Of a stretch of 10,038 nt of DNA, positions 6,779 through 10,038 are shown piece by piece (within the stretch, counting starts at the first letter, position 1; each line of letters begins with the position of its first letter). This DNA comes from Emcibacter sp. (lineage in GTDB: Bacteria; Pseudomonadota; Alphaproteobacteria; Sphingomonadales; Emcibacteraceae): contig JALUWZ010000115.1 of assembly GCA_027019205.1 (NCBI GenBank), forward strand, positions 1 to 10,038, read 5' to 3'. A program made the translations under genes and the position numbers. The notes beneath the pieces were generated by a model. It worked only from the letters and a program-made list of their open reading frames with translations. It ran no database searches and was not told the origin of the DNA.

Positions 6779-6810
6779 CGCAATTATTCTCCGCGAAAAT
6801 TTGTTGCGCC

Positions 6811-6839
6811 TATATAGCCAAGTCAGTTTGTGAAAGCAA
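6811..6839 (-). promoter_or_regulatory. Sigma70-like promoter for rpmE
   Basis: Read on the minus strand: TTGCTT (6839-6834), a 17-nt spacer, TATATA (6816-6811). The predicted start near 6804 leaves a leader of about 26 nt that contains the GGAG ribosome site. Spacing is ideal and the position is right for a highly expressed ribosomal protein gene. Confidence 0.6.
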
Positions 6840-6890
6840 GGGAAGTTTATAAATTTTATCGTTGAAAATGATTATTTTTTTATCGGGCCA

Positions 6891-6919
6891 TTGCCGGATG
6901 ATGTCATGCTGACTATATG
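6891..6919 (+). promoter_or_regulatory. Sigma70-like promoter for the ABC exporter
   Basis: TTGCCG at 6891-6896, a 17-nt spacer, TATATG at 6914-6919. The predicted start near 6926 gives a leader of about 30 nt with AGGGA (6947-6951) just before the ATG at 6956. The -35 hexamer is identical to that proposed for rcdA. Confidence 0.5.
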
Positions 6920-6955
6920 AGGATGGGCATCAATTAATAAAGGGTCAGGGATCAG

Positions 6956-8752
6956 ATGAAACAACCGGTTCACCGTAAGCCCGCAGAGTCAGAAGATGAT
7001 GCGGCTCCTAAAAAAAAGATAGGTGAAATCAAACTGTTATGGGGGTTTCTGTCCCAATATAAAAAAACCATTGTCAGTGCGATGGTTGCCCTGTTGATCG
7101 CCTCCGGTGCGACGCTGCTCATTCCGCTGGCTTTTCGCAGCATGATTGACGAGGGTTTCTCGGCCAAAAATGCCGGACTGATCAATATTTACTTTGCCGC
7201 GCTGCTCGGGGTGGCGATTGTGCTGGCGATTGCGACCTTTGCCCGGCATTATTATGTTTCATGGATCGGGGAACGAGTCGTTGCCGATATCAGGCGCGCC
7301 GTATTTACCAATGTTATTGGCCTAAGCCCTACCTTTTTCGAAAAAAACCTGACCGGGGATATTATTTCGCGCCTGACCACCGATACGACGGTTATCCAGA
7401 CTGCGGTCGGCTCGACCCTGTCGATCGCCCTGCGTAATATTCTGACCCTGGTTGGCGGGCTGGCCTTTATGGCCGCGACCAGTGCCAAGATGCTGGGACT
7501 GGTGCTGCTGGTGGTGCCGCTCGTCGTTATACCGATTATTTTTCTTGGCCGAAAGGTACGTAAATTATCGAGCCGGACCCAGGACAGGACGGCTGAGGTC
7601 AGCGCGGTTGCCAGTGAGACCATCGGGGCCGTCCAAACCATTCAGGCCTTCACCCAGGAGGAAAGGGAAGCAAAGAGATTTGCCGGTTATGTCGAGGCGG
7701 CCTTTGATATTTCCATCCTGCGTATCAGGATACGGTCCTGGCTTACCGGGCTGGTTATTCTGATGATGTTTGCCGCGATGGATTTTGTCCTGTGGATCGG
7801 CGCCTCCGATGTGATTACCGGCAAAATGACCGGCGGGGAGCTGGCGTCCTTTGTCATGTATGCGGCGATGGTGGCGGGGGCCGTGGGGTCTTTGAGTGAA
7901 GTTTACGGTGGTTTGCAACGGGCCGCCGGGGCGATCAGCCGATGTGTGACCCTGATTTCAACCGGGGCGGATATCAAGGCGCCGGAAAATCCCGCCCCGT
8001 TACCGGACATCCGCGAAGGCCGCCTGGAATTTTGCGATGTGAGCTTTACCTATCCTTCAAGGCCGGATGAGCGGATACTCGATCATTTCAGCCTGTCGGT
8101 GGCCCGGGGCGAGAAGCTGGCCATTGTCGGGCCGTCCGGGGCCGGGAAATCAACCGTATTTCAACTGATCCAGCGCTTTTATGATCCGGGGCAGGGCGAG
8201 ATACGTCTTGACGGAGTCAATATCAGAACGGCGGACCCGGCAGAGCTGCGCCGCCGTCTGGCAATTGTTCCCCAGGAAAGCGTGATCTTTGCCACCAGTG
8301 TCGAAGACAATATCCGTTACGGCAATCCCGATGCCACCGATGAGATGGTCAGGGCCGCCGCCGTGGCCGCCCGGGCCGATGAATTTATCGTCAGGCTACC
8401 AGACGGTATGCAGACCTATCTTGGCGAAAGAGGCACCCGCCTGTCCGGCGGGCAGCGCCAGCGGATTGCCATTGCCCGTGCCATCCTGCGCGATGCGCCG
8501 ATTCTGCTGCTGGATGAGGCGACGTCTTCCCTTGATGCGGAAAGTGAAAAGAAGGTCCAGGAAGCATTGGAGAAACTCATGCAGGACCGCACCTCTATCG
8601 TTGTTGCCCACCGGCTGGCGACGGTGCAGAAGGCTGACAGAATCGTCGTGATGGACAAGGGGCGGATTGTCAGCATTGGCACCCATGACAAGCTTTTAAA
8701 AGAGGGCGGCCTTTATGCCCGCCTCGCCAGACTCCAGTTCGGGGGCCATTAA
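6956..8752 (+). CDS. ABC exporter, fused permease and ATPase (MsbA/BmrA type)
   Basis: This 598-residue half-transporter would work as a homodimer in the inner membrane. A charged N-terminal tail (1-35) is followed by a type-1 exporter membrane domain with about six helices (about 38-325). The coupling and intracellular segments ERVVADIRRAVFTNVIGLSP (106-125) and ETIGAVQTIQAFTQE (221-235) are recognisable. The nucleotide-binding domain has Walker A GPSGAGKST (392-400), Q440 in VPQES, signature LSGGQRQRIAIARA (496-509), Walker B ILLLDE (516-521, catalytic E521), D-loop SSLD and H552 in VAHRL. All key ATPase residues are intact. Export of a lipid-like or hydrophobic substrate is the usual role of this group, but nothing here names the substrate, so no gene symbol is given. 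The start ATG 6956 has AGGGA at 4-nt spacing. It is monocistronic and converges with the MotB-like gene. Confidence 0.93.
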   Translation: MKQPVHRKPAESEDDAAPKKKIGEIKLLWGFLSQYKKTIVSAMVALLIASGATLLIPLAFRSMIDEGFSAKNAGLINIYFAALLGVAIVLAIATFARHYYVSWIGERVVADIRRAVFTNVIGLSPTFFEKNLTGDIISRLTTDTTVIQTAVGSTLSIALRNILTLVGGLAFMAATSAKMLGLVLLVVPLVVIPIIFLGRKVRKLSSRTQDRTAEVSAVASETIGAVQTIQAFTQEEREAKRFAGYVEAAFDISILRIRIRSWLTGLVILMMFAAMDFVLWIGASDVITGKMTGGELASFVMYAAMVAGAVGSLSEVYGGLQRAAGAISRCVTLISTGADIKAPENPAPLPDIREGRLEFCDVSFTYPSRPDERILDHFSLSVARGEKLAIVGPSGAGKSTVFQLIQRFYDPGQGEIRLDGVNIRTADPAELRRRLAIVPQESVIFATSVEDNIRYGNPDATDEMVRAAAVAARADEFIVRLPDGMQTYLGERGTRLSGGQRQRIAIARAILRDAPILLLDEATSSLDAESEKKVQEALEKLMQDRTSIVVAHRLATVQKADRIVVMDKGRIVSIGTHDKLLKEGGLYARLARLQFGGH

Positions 8753-8788
8753 ATCCGCATCATCTCTGGAAATCCGTTTCATCTCTGG
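8751..8788. repeat. Imperfect 19-bp tandem repeat between convergent stop codons
   Basis: AAATCCGCATCATCTCTGG (8751-8769) is followed directly by AAATCCGTTTCATCTCTGG (8770-8788), 17 of 19 identical. The first copy begins in the TAA of the ABC exporter; the second contains the stop and last codons of the MotB-like gene. It fills the 26-nt gap, which has no obvious intrinsic terminator. Confidence 0.8.
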
Positions 8789-9882
8789 GTCAGGCGCATT
8801 TCAATACGCCGGTTGCGCTTGAGGGCCTCGGGACTGTTTGATTTATCCAGCGGGTGAAATTGTCCGAAGCCGGTTGCCGCCAGCCGTTCCGCCGGGATAC
8901 CTTCCGAGATCAGGAATTTGACCACCGACAAGGCCCGGGCCACGGAAAGATCCCAGTTGGAGGGGAATTGTTCGGTTCTGATCGGCAGAATATCCGTATG
9001 GCCGTCAACCCGTAATACCCAGTCAATATCCTTGGGAATTTTCGCCGATATTTTCTTCAGGGCCGCAGCAATTTTAGCCATTTGCCGCTGGCCTTCCGGC
9101 CCGAGGACGGCAGAGCCGGAGGCAAAGAGAACCTCTGACTGAAAGACAAAACGGTCGCCCTGAATGCGAATATCCTGACGGTTGCCAAGAAGTTTTCTCA
9201 GGCGGCCAAAGAATTCGGAGCGGAACTGATTGAGTTCCTTGACCTTGGAAGCCAGGGCGGAATTCAGTCTCTGACTGAGATTTTCAATTGATACCCGCTG
9301 TTCCTTGTCGCGTCTTTCGGAGGCTTCGAGTGCCGCATTCAGGACCGAAAGCTGTTTACGCAGGGTGGTCAGTTGATGATTGAGCAGGTCTATTCTGCGG
9401 TTTGCCGCTTTGGTCAGTTCCTTCTCACGGCTGATGGTCGCGGTCGAATCACGGTATTTCTTCTCCAGTTCCCGTATTTTCTGAACCTGCTGGTCACTAT
9501 TTCTCTTTATACCGCCAGAGCGGCCCTCGGCATCGGCAAGGTCTGATTCCAGTTCGAGGATACGGGCCGCAAGATCCTCTTTGGAGATGTTCGCTTCCTG
9601 TAAATTGGAGGAAATGCGGTTAAATTCCACGCTCAGGTCATTATTGATCTGTTCCTGAATGGCCAGGCTGTCCTGAAGATCAAAAATCTCGGCCCGGAGC
9701 TTGTCAAGAATATCTTCCTTGCTCGACAGGGCCTGGCCGAGGAAAAACTGGGCGAGCATAAAGATCGACAGCAGGAAAATAATGACCAGCAGCATGGTGC
9801 TGAGGGCATCAACGAATCCCGGCCAGCTGTTGGCCATACTGCCGTTTCCGGGGCGTCGGCCCCTTGTCCGCAACAGCGCCAT
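8779..9882 (-). CDS. MotB-like peptidoglycan-binding protein (OmpA domain) with long coiled coil
   Basis: A 367-residue protein with a short basic cytoplasmic N-terminus and one membrane helix (about 21-49). D25 in WPGFVDALSTML is at the position of the proton-binding Asp of MotB/ExbD/TolR stator proteins. A long heptad-like coiled region (about 52-222) leads to an OmpA/MotB C-terminal domain (about 245-365) with FASGSAVL, VDGHTD (292-297), NWDLSVARA (309-317) and NRRIEMRL (357-364), the residues that hold peptidoglycan. This architecture suits a proton-driven envelope motor anchored to the cell wall. It overlaps the upstream gene as TGATG and has AAGGA about 8 nt before the ATG. The coiled coil is much longer than in flagellar MotB and no flagellar gene is nearby, so a non-flagellar role is more likely. 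Exact function is unknown. Confidence 0.85.
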   Translation of the reverse strand: MALLRTRGRRPGNGSMANSWPGFVDALSTMLLVIIFLLSIFMLAQFFLGQALSSKEDILDKLRAEIFDLQDSLAIQEQINNDLSVEFNRISSNLQEANISKEDLAARILELESDLADAEGRSGGIKRNSDQQVQKIRELEKKYRDSTATISREKELTKAANRRIDLLNHQLTTLRKQLSVLNAALEASERRDKEQRVSIENLSQRLNSALASKVKELNQFRSEFFGRLRKLLGNRQDIRIQGDRFVFQSEVLFASGSAVLGPEGQRQMAKIAAALKKISAKIPKDIDWVLRVDGHTDILPIRTEQFPSNWDLSVARALSVVKFLISEGIPAERLAATGFGQFHPLDKSNSPEALKRNRRIEMRLTQR

Positions 9883-10038
9883 CAGTCATCCTTTCTGGCG
9901 GTCAGTTTCTTGCCCATGGAGATGACAGGCTTTTTATTTCCCTTGGGTTTCGGGGTCGGCATGTCGTAATCCATGGCATCATCAGTGACCGGGGGGACAA
10001 CGGGGGGGACGACCGGGGCTGCGGCGGGCTGTGACGGT
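9882..10038 (-). CDS. C-terminal tail of a gene upstream of the MotB-like gene, probably MotA/TolQ/ExbB-type channel (partial)
   Basis: Only the last 51 codons are in the window. They read as a proline- and alanine-rich segment (PSQPAAAPVVPPVVPPV), then DYDMPTPKPKGNKKP and a basic end, with TGA at 9884-9882 overlapping the next ATG as TGATG. The tail contains no domain that can be recognised. A MotA/TolQ/ExbB proton-channel partner is inferred purely from its coupling to a MotB-like protein carrying the conserved Asp. Low-complexity proline-rich tails are common in cytoplasmic ends of such proteins, but other identities are possible. Confidence 0.5.
   Translation of the reverse strand, partial: PSQPAAAPVVPPVVPPVTDDAMDYDMPTPKPKGNKKPVISMGKKLTARKDD

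Noticed and set aside
6863..6882. Fur-box-like AT-rich sequence (GAAAATGATTATTTT)
   Set aside because: It matches only part of a Fur consensus, lacks the symmetry and sits in generally AT-rich intergenic DNA.

Overview
The window looks like the chromosome of an alphaproteobacterium of moderate GC content. The main evidence is the right half. It carries a DUF1465/RcdA protein, a family known from Alphaproteobacteria, next to a cysteine-free ribosomal protein L31 gene (rpmE), an MsbA-type ABC exporter and a MotB-like OmpA-domain protein. No tRNA, rRNA, CRISPR array, insertion sequence or phage gene was found.

Left part (1-5714, minus strand, running off the left edge): a tightly packed operon in the order hyfB-hyfC-hyfE-hyfF-hyfG. 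It encodes the membrane arm and the start of the large catalytic-type subunit of a complex related to group 4 membrane-bound [NiFe] hydrogenases and to respiratory complex I. Neighbouring genes overlap by 1 to 10 nt or are 5 nt apart, which suggests strong translational coupling. The large subunit (HyfG-like) is cut by the window edge, but its first metal-binding motif is inside. There it reads RISGDS where true hydrogenases have RxCGxC, so both nickel-ligating cysteines are serines. The complex is therefore probably not a hydrogenase. It fits the energy-converting-hydrogenase-related (Ehr) type, an ion-pumping, complex I-like module whose electron donor and acceptor are unknown. The second L2 motif and any small subunit (hyfI) lie outside the window.

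Middle (5711-6047): an AT-rich divergent intergenic region. A possible 28-codon leader ORF has a good ribosome binding site, and its stop overlaps the hyfB start as ATGA. A strong inverted repeat lies inside that ORF. Also present are a 12-bp direct repeat, an AT palindrome and a good sigma70-like promoter for rcdA.

Right part: rcdA (+) converges on rpmE (-). rpmE and the ABC exporter (+) are divergent, with well-formed promoters in the 177-nt gap. The exporter converges on a MotB-like gene (-), with an imperfect 19-bp tandem repeat between the stops. The MotB-like gene starts on the stop codon (TGATG) of an upstream gene of which only a proline-rich tail is visible. That gene is probably a MotA/TolQ/ExbB-type channel partner, which would make the pair a proton-driven, peptidoglycan-anchored envelope motor. 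The right half looks like conserved housekeeping and envelope synteny. The Hyf-like operon is the accessory and more unusual part.
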